Shown here piece after piece: positions 20,701-27,048 of a DNA stretch of 30,868 nt. The stretch lies in IMG/VR virus record IMGVR_UViG_3300036651_000466, positions 1 to 30,868 of that record. The stretch is one strand, 5' to 3'. The DNA is from a virus. Position numbers and translations under genes: made by a program. The notes under the pieces are model-generated. The model was not told where the DNA came from and searched no databases. It saw nothing but the letters and a program-made list of their open reading frames with translations. The first letter of the stretch is position 1. The number at the start of each line of letters is the position of its first letter.

Positions 20701-22459
20701 TACTGAATTGTTGTTCTTCGGCCTTCGTATTACGTCTTAGTTCTTCAAGGTTGTTAGATTCATCCTGGGTATGGAGATATTGTTCCTCTATATCCTGAGC
20801 TGCCTTAGCAGTCTTGGGCGGTGCACCTTCTGGAACCTCCATAAGCCCGTCGTCCTGATGGATGTCAGAGGCTTTCAATATACGTGCTTCTTGCAGCGCT
20901 TGACTGGTAGTAGTAAGAGCGGTCATCGGGTCAACCCCAGCCTCTTTCGCATACACTAATGTAGCTTGCCGTAGGTCACCGCTTTTCTTGTATTCATCTA
21001 TCGCCGCGCGTTCAGCATCGGCGTTCCGTGGTCCAAACCCATTGGCATCTTCAGGTTGAGGTGGGGAGTCCTGTAGGCGCTTCATAAGGTTTTTGGTCAT
21101 ATCTAACTGTGTGGCTTGATACGCCGTGCGTTCATCCTTGGGGATAGAACTTAGCTCATTGAACCTATCAATCAGTTGTGTCTCAGTAACGGTTTTGCCT
21201 GCACCATCAACCACCGTTCGTTCAGCATCGGCGTTCCGTGGTCCAGAACCATTGACATTTTCTGGTTGAGGGGTATTGTTGGGGGATGTTAATGACGCTT
21301 GCTCAGTGGGTGGTTTCTCTGCTTCTAATTGTTGGGGGCTTTCTCGGTATTCGGTCGAGCCTTGAGGGGAGGGAATACTTTGGGGTTGGGGTGTCGTGCC
21401 TGATAGCTCTGCTTGGCCTGTGGCTGGTTGGGGTGGACCTTCACCTTTGGAGTTATTAAGCAGCGCGGCAGGGTCTACTTTCGCACCCCCTTTTATAGCG
21501 TTAAAGACGGTGTTTACGTCTGGCACATCGGCAAAGGCCAACGGAGCCGTTGCTCCGGCCATAGTGTTTAGTACTTTACCAAGCAAGTGAGAGGTAGACT
21601 CGTTCGGGTCCACACCGCCTTCTTGCATGAGTTGCTGAATCAGGGCAGCCTCGTAAGCCTTACCCTTGGCTTCCGCGTCATTCTTGTTGGCTCCTGGCAT
21701 TGATGCTTCAGTTTGCGTGACCATGTTGCCCGTTTGCTGCGCCTGCTTCTCAACGCTCGGGGCAGCTAACGCCGTACCAAGCATCTGACCGGCATGTGCT
21801 ACAGGGGCGAATGGGTTGTCGTTTACCGCGTCTCGTTCGGCGTTGTTATAAGCTTGCTGGTCACCGACTACCTGTGCGTGGAGTTGCTTAATAGGGTCGA
21901 TGATGCCCGCCGTGATAGGGGAGACGGTATACTTTGCCGTACCCTTTAAGAAGTTTCCCATACCTTTCATCACGGAGTTAGGGTCTTCACCGCCGTTATT
22001 CGGGTTCACCTGCAACGGTTTCCCGGTTTGGGCGTTGGGGTTCATATTCGCAATCTTAATCGGAGTAACTGACGGAGGGGTGAACGGTTTAACGGGGGTA
22101 GGTGTCTGGGATGTCACCATCCTCGGAGTAGAGATGTTTGGTTGCTGGATATTGATTGGCTTCGGTTGGTTGCCGTTCAAGTTCTGTTGGGCGTTGTTCA
22201 TCCCCGGAAAGTTCTGTACTCCCGGAGCGGTGTTGTTGAGGTTCGTCCTACCAATCTGCTGGGCAAGGGAAGGGCCCTGTGGCTGCTGCGGAGACTGGGG
22301 TGCTTGAGGTGCCTGCTGCTGGGGCTGTGCGCCAGTGTTCAACCCGAATACCGATTTAACGGCGTGGGTTACGTCGTTGCCTACATCAGAGCCCCAGTTC
22401 TCTACGTCAGAGAGGCCCTGGTTTAGTTTCTGCTTGATGAAGCCTAATGCGTCATCCAT
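17705..22459 (-). CDS. 1584-residue internal virion / ejection-type protein
   Basis: The largest gene in the window. The N-terminus (MDDALGFIKQKLNQGLSDVE) leads into a Gln/Pro-rich disordered region at about 40-130. An acidic, low-complexity stretch at 330-560 contains two copies of GPRNADAER, 70 residues apart. The middle is helical, with ARRLNEMGANVLESSHREAG, a segment rich in membrane-active small residues (FALMGALYLGLQAAYRDWTG), and AAALANQAYGEDLRTG. The last 60 residues are highly Lys-rich (KQKLVRLKKVKPHQVKIKKS). This is the size and composition of podovirus ejection proteins that travel with the DNA through the envelope. No lysozyme or polymerase motif was recognised. Function is inferred from place and size. 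Confidence 0.7.
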   Translation of the reverse strand: MDDALGFIKQKLNQGLSDVENWGSDVGNDVTHAVKSVFGLNTGAQPQQQAPQAPQSPQQPQGPSLAQQIGRTNLNNTAPGVQNFPGMNNAQQNLNGNQPKPINIQQPNISTPRMVTSQTPTPVKPFTPPSVTPIKIANMNPNAQTGKPLQVNPNNGGEDPNSVMKGMGNFLKGTAKYTVSPITAGIIDPIKQLHAQVVGDQQAYNNAERDAVNDNPFAPVAHAGQMLGTALAAPSVEKQAQQTGNMVTQTEASMPGANKNDAEAKGKAYEAALIQQLMQEGGVDPNESTSHLLGKVLNTMAGATAPLAFADVPDVNTVFNAIKGGAKVDPAALLNNSKGEGPPQPATGQAELSGTTPQPQSIPSPQGSTEYRESPQQLEAEKPPTEQASLTSPNNTPQPENVNGSGPRNADAERTVVDGAGKTVTETQLIDRFNELSSIPKDERTAYQATQLDMTKNLMKRLQDSPPQPEDANGFGPRNADAERAAIDEYKKSGDLRQATLVYAKEAGVDPMTALTTTSQALQEARILKASDIHQDDGLMEVPEGAPPKTAKAAQDIEEQYLHTQDESNNLEELRRNTKAEEQQFSIKGDAFEKAVEEELTPEERQAVRDNLEGSAKPEEVTPKIEAVTQMARRLNEMGANVLESSHREAGFGRLKNYATRLYRKGLKKAGATPIQKARDSLMDFLNPKSGHGLHRMIQKFVADDGETRYGTQESTGIHKDSEGNLVSGKKVFRADGNVPTRELEENGFKYERNYGKIGNEYHTSVGRSKARFDALQQVIRNPEKFGIHDEEMPGDREVTGIGKDVDTLFGGKFISKQGYNLLKENFGHPTPESFIPHMLDKANRGVQNLIMMVANVHVINQMVQAGLAAGKLTVNVAGHDIQSGPLGIAQMTKSLVRYATDSDFRKSVTIQRLRDGGHVADYGSGEKTVITGVLDKMNLPHANKVTSGTMSAVDNAFRAAIYDAGKRMGNDGKAVNADIDHFMGDDKSVPTALRYTTIFYNYLKTTARAGVSVVNIKGNYGATANFALMGALYLGLQAAYRDWTGNKHATIHAGGTLGLVKDVGTAVSDSRQHNYKGAAGTIINHVNPMAAALANQAYGEDLRTGVTVGKGTANGGQGRMQNLEGTLISPSQYITKVNNGKASIGQEALQLLTGSTLPHTKGAPAAPNLTGIPGEILNTKGAKAAPDEGNISDKTGIDQANAYYNTLNKGRQSLNGANDAGSLATFNKAIARNKTDQGQTIQLGPAQSASNAADLYADDKGRNTYLNFQKSQPNHEPVYDLSPDKYKTYVQYEMMAPGSADRTDLLNKNPWIKDTITADEQWFNNNAIQGNSVKSDFAKNNPYPTMTPEQNDLENQLNQLSSVPLDQRTPDQEQQYQSLMNNPQLQAAFQATEAYTNAERQARGYEPINYPPAQSPAVTEGWTEYNAIPKGQKTSWINAHQDLWNQMQNQSEAQALFSIEKGGALAELKGNQPTSSFLGSIYNVGHYDIAKGANGNGTSDYSLNPSLAYSQGKSGSGSGSSSQKRPYVAPLKHNTKGKKQKLVRLKKVKPHQVKIKKSSRIHINKTEVLKPTKIGHPGPLKIG
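21009..21245 (-). repeat. Internal direct repeat in the ejection-protein gene
   Basis: A 27-base sequence beginning CGTTCAGCATCGG occurs exactly at 21009-21035 and 21219-21245, 210 bases (70 codons) apart and in frame, with diverged flanks. It encodes GPRNADAER twice, each followed downstream by a short variable spacer. This points to a recent partial duplication of a 70-codon unit in a disordered region. Confidence 0.9.
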
Positions 22460-22467
22460 AGGGCCTC

Positions 22468-23517
22468 CTAGCTACTAAAGGGTTGTTGCTGTTGTTGCTG
22501 TAACAACGAGTATATGGAACCACCAGCCGGTGCTCCTGTAGAAGTGGTGTTGCCAGCTCCAGGTGTTACGGTGGCGTTCGCGCTTAACTGCGGCATCGTA
22601 ATCGGGTTCACGTTCTGAACGGTTGGGAGTGAACCTTGCTTGAGTGTTTCCATGCCGCTGGTTAGAGAACCTTGAGTGTTCTTCTCGAGTTCAGATTCTA
22701 CGTTCCCAAGAGCGGTGTTAGCGGCGTCCGTAAGGTGCTGACCAAACTCCGCAAGTCGGGCTTTTTCCTCACCCTGAGCCGAAGCTAGGGCGTTATCCAG
22801 GTTCAGCATCAACTGTGAGTAATTGTTCTTAATCGTCGCTACTTGGTCAGCGGCGGTTTTCTTGTAGCCTTCGATAAGCGTCTGCGTGTCGGCGTCCTGC
22901 GCCTGAGACTGGTTCTCAAGATTTGTGACATCGCTACCGGCTTGCTGCTGAATGTTCGCGCGTTGGGTGTTCTGTTCCTGTGCGATACCTTGGTCACCCA
23001 TTATAGAAGCCGAGGATGAACCTGCGCCCGAAGCGCCGAGCTGCGCCCCAAGTCCTTGGTGCATAGCGCGAATCTGATTAGCGAGCTCCTGTAGAGAAAG
23101 GGCTTGGCCCTTCTGGGTACTGTCTATTTGCCCATGAATGACCGCTTGGTTCCCGGCGTTCTGCTGCTGGGCGTTAGCGATTGCTGCTTGCGACGCGTCG
23201 TTTGCGGATTGCTCGGCGGTCGTCTGACCTGTATTGAGGATGTTCTGAGCCGTCGGCGCGTTGCCGATGGTTTTGCCGTATTCTTCTTGAATACCTTGTA
23301 TATAAAGGGGGGCGTTGAAGTTGGAACCTAAGCCGCCCGTACTACCAGTTACTCCGGTGACACTATTCTGGTTGTTTGTGTTTTGCGTTTGGGGTGGTGC
23401 AGGGTTAGCGATTGGAACGCCAGATGTAGGGTGTGCTACCTGCAACCCGATAGCTGGGTTTAGTTGGGGTGGAAGCGCGCCGGGTAGTCCGACTCCGAAT
23501 CCAGGTAAGTTTGCCAT
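22468..23517 (-). CDS. Gln/Asn-rich internal virion protein candidate
   Basis: The 349-residue product begins MANLPGFGVGLPGALPPQLN, and a GGAGAG-type ribosome binding site precedes it. Most of the protein is helical and rich in Ala, Gln and Asn (QSANDASQAAIANAQQQNAG, LSLQELANQIRAMHQGLGAQ), a composition typical of T7 gp14/gp15-like or P22 ejection proteins. The C-terminus ends in a seven-Gln run (QQQQQQQ) and PFSS. It is adjacent to the 1584-residue protein and eight bases upstream of it, so the two likely assemble together. There is no catalytic motif. Confidence 0.65.
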   Translation of the reverse strand: MANLPGFGVGLPGALPPQLNPAIGLQVAHPTSGVPIANPAPPQTQNTNNQNSVTGVTGSTGGLGSNFNAPLYIQGIQEEYGKTIGNAPTAQNILNTGQTTAEQSANDASQAAIANAQQQNAGNQAVIHGQIDSTQKGQALSLQELANQIRAMHQGLGAQLGASGAGSSSASIMGDQGIAQEQNTQRANIQQQAGSDVTNLENQSQAQDADTQTLIEGYKKTAADQVATIKNNYSQLMLNLDNALASAQGEEKARLAEFGQHLTDAANTALGNVESELEKNTQGSLTSGMETLKQGSLPTVQNVNPITMPQLSANATVTPGAGNTTSTGAPAGGSIYSLLQQQQQQPFSS

Positions 23518-23534
23518 TTTCTCTCCTAATCAAA

Positions 23535-23582
23535 GAACGGCGGAAGAAGCCGTACCTTTCGGGTTAGCTCCTCCTGCCGTTC
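23535..23582 (-). promoter_or_regulatory. Long structured leader hairpin upstream of the Gln-rich gene
   Basis: GAACGGC (23582-23576) pairs perfectly with GCCGTTC (23541-23535). Inside this, GGAGGAGC pairs with GCTTCTTCC through G-U pairs and one mismatch, and ACC/GGT closes an inner loop CGAAA. The stem is about 18 pairs long. TTCTTTGATT follows, which is too weak a T-run for a firm terminator call. It lies just before the ribosome binding site of the gene at 23517. Confidence 0.7.
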
Positions 23583-23607
23583 CAGATACAGGGGAATTAC
23601 ACTATTT

Positions 23608-23616
23608 AATATAGCA
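23608..23616 (-). promoter_or_regulatory. Possible fourth late promoter (extended -10 TGCTATATT)
   Basis: On the minus strand, TGCTATATT at 23616-23608 matches the extended -10 consensus TGnTATAAT closely and resembles the boxes of modules A and B. Its downstream sequence lacks the conserved CCGAG hairpin, but a different long hairpin follows at 23582-23535. No good -35 is visible. It would drive the Gln-rich and 1584-residue genes. Confidence 0.45.
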
Positions 23617-23640
23617 GTTATCGCCTGCGATTAGCTAGAC

Positions 23641-23889
23641 CTATTGCCAGTCCCTATCGACTTTTTTGGCCTCTGCTGCAATTTTCTCCGCAGCATCCTT
23701 GTCGCCGCGCTGGGCAGCGGCAAAGAGCTGGTCGCGCATCTTGCTGATGCTCTTGAATCTGGCCTGTTCCTTTATGGAGTAGAGAGCATCCTGGATGCGC
23801 TTCTTCTCGTGTTCGGGAACATTCGGGTCGTTCAACTTCCGCTGAAGGGAGACTATATCAGCCTGCCTGCTGGCATCGTAATCCGGCAT
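23641..23889 (-). CDS. 82-residue charged helical protein
   Basis: AAGGAC lies before the ATG, which directly follows the upstream TAA (TAAATG). The product begins MPDYDASRQADIVSLQRKLN and is helical throughout, rich in Lys, Asp, Glu and Ala (EHEKKRIQDALYSIKEQARF, QRGDKDAAEKIAAEAKKVDR). It has no cysteine, membrane segment or known motif. It lies between head genes and the ejection proteins and may be a small head-associated or assembly protein, on position only. Confidence 0.65.
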   Translation of the reverse strand: MPDYDASRQADIVSLQRKLNDPNVPEHEKKRIQDALYSIKEQARFKSISKMRDQLFAAAQRGDKDAAEKIAAEAKKVDRDWQ

Positions 23890-24459
23890 TTACAGTCCTT
23901 GTGGGAGTTTGTAACCGAGGTCTTTAATGACCTGCCAGACTTCTTCGGTGCTCATGCGAAGGACTTTCGACATACGCATAACGTTCGCGTCACCGGCTTC
24001 CCAGTGGGCTTTTACGAAGTCGTCAATGCTCGCGTGAACGCCTGAATCGAGTTCGTCCTCAAGTTCGTTTTCGAGCTTCTGAACAAGTACCTTACCTGGT
24101 ACTGGGACGTTGTTAGCAACCGCCTGTTGCGCCAATACTTCAGGTACAGCTGAAGCCACAGGTGCTACGGTTACAGTAGGGTCTGGAGCGACGTTGCCTT
24201 GAGTCGTATCGGTACGACCGCCTAGTTCAGGTTGCGCCGGTGCTTCTGGAGCTTGTACAGGTTCCGCTGGGGCATCAGCCGCAGGAGCGCTCGGAGCCGC
24301 TGCCGGTTCGTCAGCTGCGCTTCCGTCATTAGTTGATGGGTTATCTGCTTCAGCAGCAGGCTCAGTGGTAACTTCTGCATTTGGTACCTCCGGTGCTATG
24401 GCTGCTTCAACAGGGGTCGTAGGTTCGGCCGGAGCCTGCGAGTTTGTGGAATTATCCAT
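23890..24459 (-). CDS. Pro/Ala-rich acidic head-associated protein candidate
   Basis: GAGG lies nine bases before ATG at 24459. The 189-residue product has a long disordered acidic N-terminal half made of Ala, Pro, Glu and Thr (SNSQAPAEPTTPVEAAIAPE type repeats) up to about residue 110. A compact helical domain follows (VPGKVLVQKLENELEDELDS, VHASIDDFVKAHWEAGDANV, STEEVWQVIKDLGYK). The C-terminal segment resembles a small helix-turn-helix-like or head-completion domain. Its place directly downstream of the major capsid gene suggests a decoration or head-completion role, which is inference. Confidence 0.65.
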   Translation of the reverse strand: MDNSTNSQAPAEPTTPVEAAIAPEVPNAEVTTEPAAEADNPSTNDGSAADEPAAAPSAPAADAPAEPVQAPEAPAQPELGGRTDTTQGNVAPDPTVTVAPVASAVPEVLAQQAVANNVPVPGKVLVQKLENELEDELDSGVHASIDDFVKAHWEAGDANVMRMSKVLRMSTEEVWQVIKDLGYKLPQGL

Positions 24460-24488
24460 GTATTTATCCTCGTTAGTTTATTTGGGAA

Positions 24489-24508
24489 GGGAGGGCCGAA
24501 ACCCTCCC
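24489..24508 (-). promoter_or_regulatory. Hairpin downstream of the major capsid gene
   Basis: GGGAGGG (24508-24502 read on the minus strand) pairs perfectly with CCCTCCC (24495-24489) around a six-base TTTCGG loop, about 40 bases after the capsid stop. A second small stem, GTCG/CGAC, lies just upstream. No T-run follows, so it is more likely to protect or process capsid mRNA than to terminate it. A weak terminator is possible. Confidence 0.6.
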
Positions 24509-24547
24509 AAATGACCACTAGGCTTCTAGCGTTAGCCGTCGAAACGA

Positions 24548-25429
24548 CTAAGAAATAGAAGCTTTCGTCTTAACATCGAGCAACCAGTTGGTGTTCAAAA
24601 CAACGCTGGCGAACTGACCTGCCCACGAAATGTTGTGGAAGCGTTCTGCCGGGTTGCCTGAATCCGCGCCGGTGACAATGTAGAGCTTCGGTGGGTCAAG
24701 CTTGTTGTCGAATACACCGAACGACTCACGCCCGTGGATGAAGTTGTGGTACAGCACAGTGGTGGTTCCCGTAGTGTAACCTTGGTTGGTTACGAGGAAG
24801 CGAACACCGTACAAAGCACCAATTTCACCCGCGTACAACGCTTGTACGTTGGAGTAGACGGCAGCGTTCTGCCAAGTTGTAGACTGAATAAGGTCGTACT
24901 CTGATTCAGGTTGGATTTTACCAATCCAGCCAAAAGTGCCAGGGTACATAAGAGCCTTGTTCTCTTTCAACGTAGCGACTGCTTGAGCAACGAGAGCAGG
25001 GGTCAGGTTACCAGCAGAACCGTCGATAACGGTTGCACCGGAAGCCATCGCGTTACGCACAAGTGCGTCCAGCGTTTCACCCATGTTCTGAGCTACTACA
25101 TCAATCTTCTCTTTGTCGCGGTCATCAATGTCTACGGTACTCAAGAGGCGAGTGACCTGGATGTTGTTACCATACTCTTGCAGGGTTACGGTTACCTGGG
25201 TGTCAGTCAAAGTAACTGCACTCGGGTTCGTACCTTCTGTCAGAGGAGTGGTAGCAAGAGCCAATGGGCTGAAGCGGTTGAAGATAACTTCTTTACCAAC
25301 GTTGCCGTCGATACCGCGCAGCTGTCCACCTTCTTGGTGTACCAACATCGCACGAGCCCTCTGAAGGAATAGACGACTATAATAAATCGCTACTTCATTG
25401 GACAGGTTTGAGGTGTTATTCTGTGACAT
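24548..25429 (-). CDS. Major capsid protein, N4-gp56 family (HK97-fold)
   Basis: A 293-residue protein with AAAGGTCC upstream of ATG. It begins MSQNNTSNLSNEVAIYYSRL, continuing FLQRARAMLVHQEGGQLRGI, GNVGKEVIFNRFSPLALATT and PLTEGTNPSAVTLTDTQVTV. Then come TLQEYGNNIQVTRLLSTVDI and MGETLDALVRNAMASGATVI, which matches the N4-gp56-type capsid family (pLTEG, tv.qYG, D-E-type helix). HK97-fold capsid proteins of podoviruses form the shell. The scaffold lies immediately upstream. It lacks a long N-terminal delta domain, consistent with a separate scaffold gene. The identification is from motif pattern and order. Confidence 0.88.
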   Translation of the reverse strand: MSQNNTSNLSNEVAIYYSRLFLQRARAMLVHQEGGQLRGIDGNVGKEVIFNRFSPLALATTPLTEGTNPSAVTLTDTQVTVTLQEYGNNIQVTRLLSTVDIDDRDKEKIDVVAQNMGETLDALVRNAMASGATVIDGSAGNLTPALVAQAVATLKENKALMYPGTFGWIGKIQPESEYDLIQSTTWQNAAVYSNVQALYAGEIGALYGVRFLVTNQGYTTGTTTVLYHNFIHGRESFGVFDNKLDPPKLYIVTGADSGNPAERFHNISWAGQFASVVLNTNWLLDVKTKASIS

Positions 25430-25466
25430 GATTTAGGACCTTTGCTTTTAACGACTGTTCTGGGTG

Positions 25467-26288
25467 CTATGAGCGCCCATTCTGGGAGTGAATGTAGGTT
25501 TCCAACTCCTCAAGTGACATTTCCTCTGGAGCCTTTTGACTTCTTCGTGAAGAAGCGGTGCTCCTGTTTGCTGAAACGCCTCGATTTCCTACCCCGGAAG
25601 TCGCGCCTTGCGGCGTTGTATTTGCGACCTCTAGAACTGGCTGGAATGACTTTAGGTATTCAGTAAAGCTGTAGTCCGGATTCGCCTTGAAAATCTCGAA
25701 ATACCCATTACCGATAGCCTCGTCGAGCTCCTTGTTGTAGTGTTCCTCGTCGTTTTCATTAAGGACTGCGTATTTCTCCTTAGCCTTCTCGATTTCCTGC
25801 AACGCTTTGCCTGCTGCGCTCCGCCGTGTAACCTTCGAGTCCAAGCCCTTTGCCAGAGCACCCATCTTGATGTCCACAATCTGCTCCGCAGCCTTCAGAA
25901 TGTCTGTCTGAATTTGCTGTGGAGTTACCGTTTCCATCTGTGAGTAGTCCGGTAAGTCTACCTGGGAAGGGCTCACTTTGGTTTGCTGCAAGGTACGCGA
26001 GAGGTCGTCTTGACCGCCAAGTTGAGTTTCCAGTTCCTTAATGCGCGAGGTGAGCTCGCTTATCCGTCGTTCCGCGCGTCCTGGACGTTCGCGGCCCCCG
26101 TCACCTCCGTCTCCACCGTTGTGCCCATCACCGGCACCGGCATTACGATTACCCTCAGCGCTACCGCCTTCGACCGGGGCGGCGTTTGCTGGTTGAGGTT
26201 GAGTCGGGTCCTGCTGTGTTGGATTCGCTGCTGGTGACGTTCCAGCAGAAGCGCCAGCAGATGCGCCGTTTTGCGTCTGTGGGTTCAT
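25467..26288 (-). CDS. Scaffolding protein
   Basis: A 273-residue protein with GGGAG upstream of ATG. A disordered N-terminal third is rich in Ala, Gly, Gln and Asp (GASAGASAGTSPAANPTQQD, GDGHNGGDGGDGGRERPGRA). A coiled coil follows (RRISELTSRIKELETQLGGQ), then a charged helical middle (ALQEIEKAKEKYAVLNENDE) and a C-terminal helix LEELETYIHSQNG. This profile and its position directly before the capsid gene are those of phage scaffolds, which guide shell assembly and leave or are cleaved before DNA packaging. No protease gene is seen in the window. About 100 bases of structured leader precede it. Confidence 0.78.
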   Translation of the reverse strand: MNPQTQNGASAGASAGTSPAANPTQQDPTQPQPANAAPVEGGSAEGNRNAGAGDGHNGGDGGDGGRERPGRAERRISELTSRIKELETQLGGQDDLSRTLQQTKVSPSQVDLPDYSQMETVTPQQIQTDILKAAEQIVDIKMGALAKGLDSKVTRRSAAGKALQEIEKAKEKYAVLNENDEEHYNKELDEAIGNGYFEIFKANPDYSFTEYLKSFQPVLEVANTTPQGATSGVGNRGVSANRSTASSRRSQKAPEEMSLEELETYIHSQNGRS

Positions 26289-26316
26289 AAAAAACTCCCG
26301 TTTTCCACACCTGTTT

Positions 26317-26376
26317 AGGCTCGTGCGTCGCCTGGGGGTGATGTCCCCCTACATGGATGCTGTGCTCGCAGCACCC
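26317..26376 (-). promoter_or_regulatory. Three consecutive hairpins in the scaffold leader
   Basis: In the 102-base gap (26289-26390) three stems follow one another on the minus-strand RNA. GGGTGCTG/CAGCATCC has eight pairs including one G-U and a six-base loop (arms 26376-26369 and 26362-26355). GGGGG/CCCCC has a six-base loop (26349-26345 and 26338-26334). AGGC/GCCT has a nine-base loop (26333-26330 and 26320-26317). No T-run follows. The set probably forms a compact mRNA structure controlling processing or translation of scaffold and capsid. Confidence 0.65.
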
Positions 26377-26390
26377 GTGCAGAAGGAAAT

Positions 26391-26657
26391 CTAAAATCTG
26401 TCCTCTAAGACGAACCCTCCTTCCTCGTTGAGCCCGACAAGTTTCTTCCGGACACCGACCCACTTGAGCGTGTGCTGATTACCGCATGAAACACATACAA
26501 TCCACGGACCTTGTTGCCTCGGGGTGTGCGCCACATTCGCCTTAGAACGCGTTTCAAGGTTCTCTTTAACCTGAGCGAAATCCGGGAACTGGGCAGGGTT
26601 GGCGTTCTTAATCGCATTAGCGAGCTCCTGACTGTTTCGGTCGAGCTTTTCTTCCAC
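26391..26657 (-). CDS. 88-residue hypothetical with one CxxC motif
   Basis: The GTG at 26657 has AGGAG seven bases upstream and is preferred over a TTG at 26675. The gene overlaps the upstream one by 41 bases in another frame. The product begins MEEKLDRNSQELANAIKNAN and ends with a compact domain containing IVCVSCGNQHTLKWVGVRKK. The CVSCG is a half zinc ribbon. A second cysteine pair is absent, so a metal site is incomplete or dimeric. It sits between portal and scaffold, where small head-assembly proteins are common. Function is unknown. Confidence 0.6.
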   Translation of the reverse strand: MEEKLDRNSQELANAIKNANPAQFPDFAQVKENLETRSKANVAHTPRQQGPWIVCVSCGNQHTLKWVGVRKKLVGLNEEGGFVLEDRF

Positions 26658-27048
26658 GAGCTTTCTCCTGTTCAACTGCGTCAGCGGCGGCTTCTACGGT
26701 GTTAAGTTCCTTCTCCAACTCATCGGCTACGAGCATTCCTAAGCGCATGAGCTGGCCGAATTTAGCGTCGTCAACCTCGGCGTCAACCGCAGCGGCTTTG
26801 GCGTATTCACCTGAACGAAAGTGGGCGATAGTCTTCAGGCGAGCTGCGCGCATCATCTGGTACCCAGGGTGCTCTTTCACGGAACCGAGGGTGGCAAGTG
26901 TTCTAAGGTCTTCGTCGCGCTGTCGCTCCTCATCGGTGAGCTCGCGTTCGGATAAGCCAAGCATTTGCTCATCGAACAGGGGACGGTAGTTCGCCCGGTG
27001 AGCACCAGTGGCTTTATTTGCTATCTCTGTGACATTAAATTCAGGCAT
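26617..27048 (-). CDS. 143-residue helical protein next to the portal
   Basis: GGGAGG lies five bases before the ATG, which overlaps the portal TAA (TAATG). The product begins MPEFNVTEIANKATGAHRAN and contains RELTDEERQRDEDLRTLATL, MMRAARLKTIAHFRSGEYAK and LGMLVADELEKELNTVEAAA. It ends with a basic tail, EQEKARGRKARPKQSGAR. It is soluble and mostly helical. Its position between portal and scaffold, and the strong ribosome binding site, suggest a head-assembly accessory role. No family is recognised. Confidence 0.65.
   Translation of the reverse strand: MPEFNVTEIANKATGAHRANYRPLFDEQMLGLSERELTDEERQRDEDLRTLATLGSVKEHPGYQMMRAARLKTIAHFRSGEYAKAAAVDAEVDDAKFGQLMRLGMLVADELEKELNTVEAAADAVEQEKARGRKARPKQSGAR

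Noticed and set aside
20958-20966. GCTACATTAG inside the 1584-residue gene, matching the -10 box of module A
   Set aside because: The downstream CCGAG, hairpin and GTG are missing and the site is deep in coding sequence, so it is not counted as a late promoter copy.
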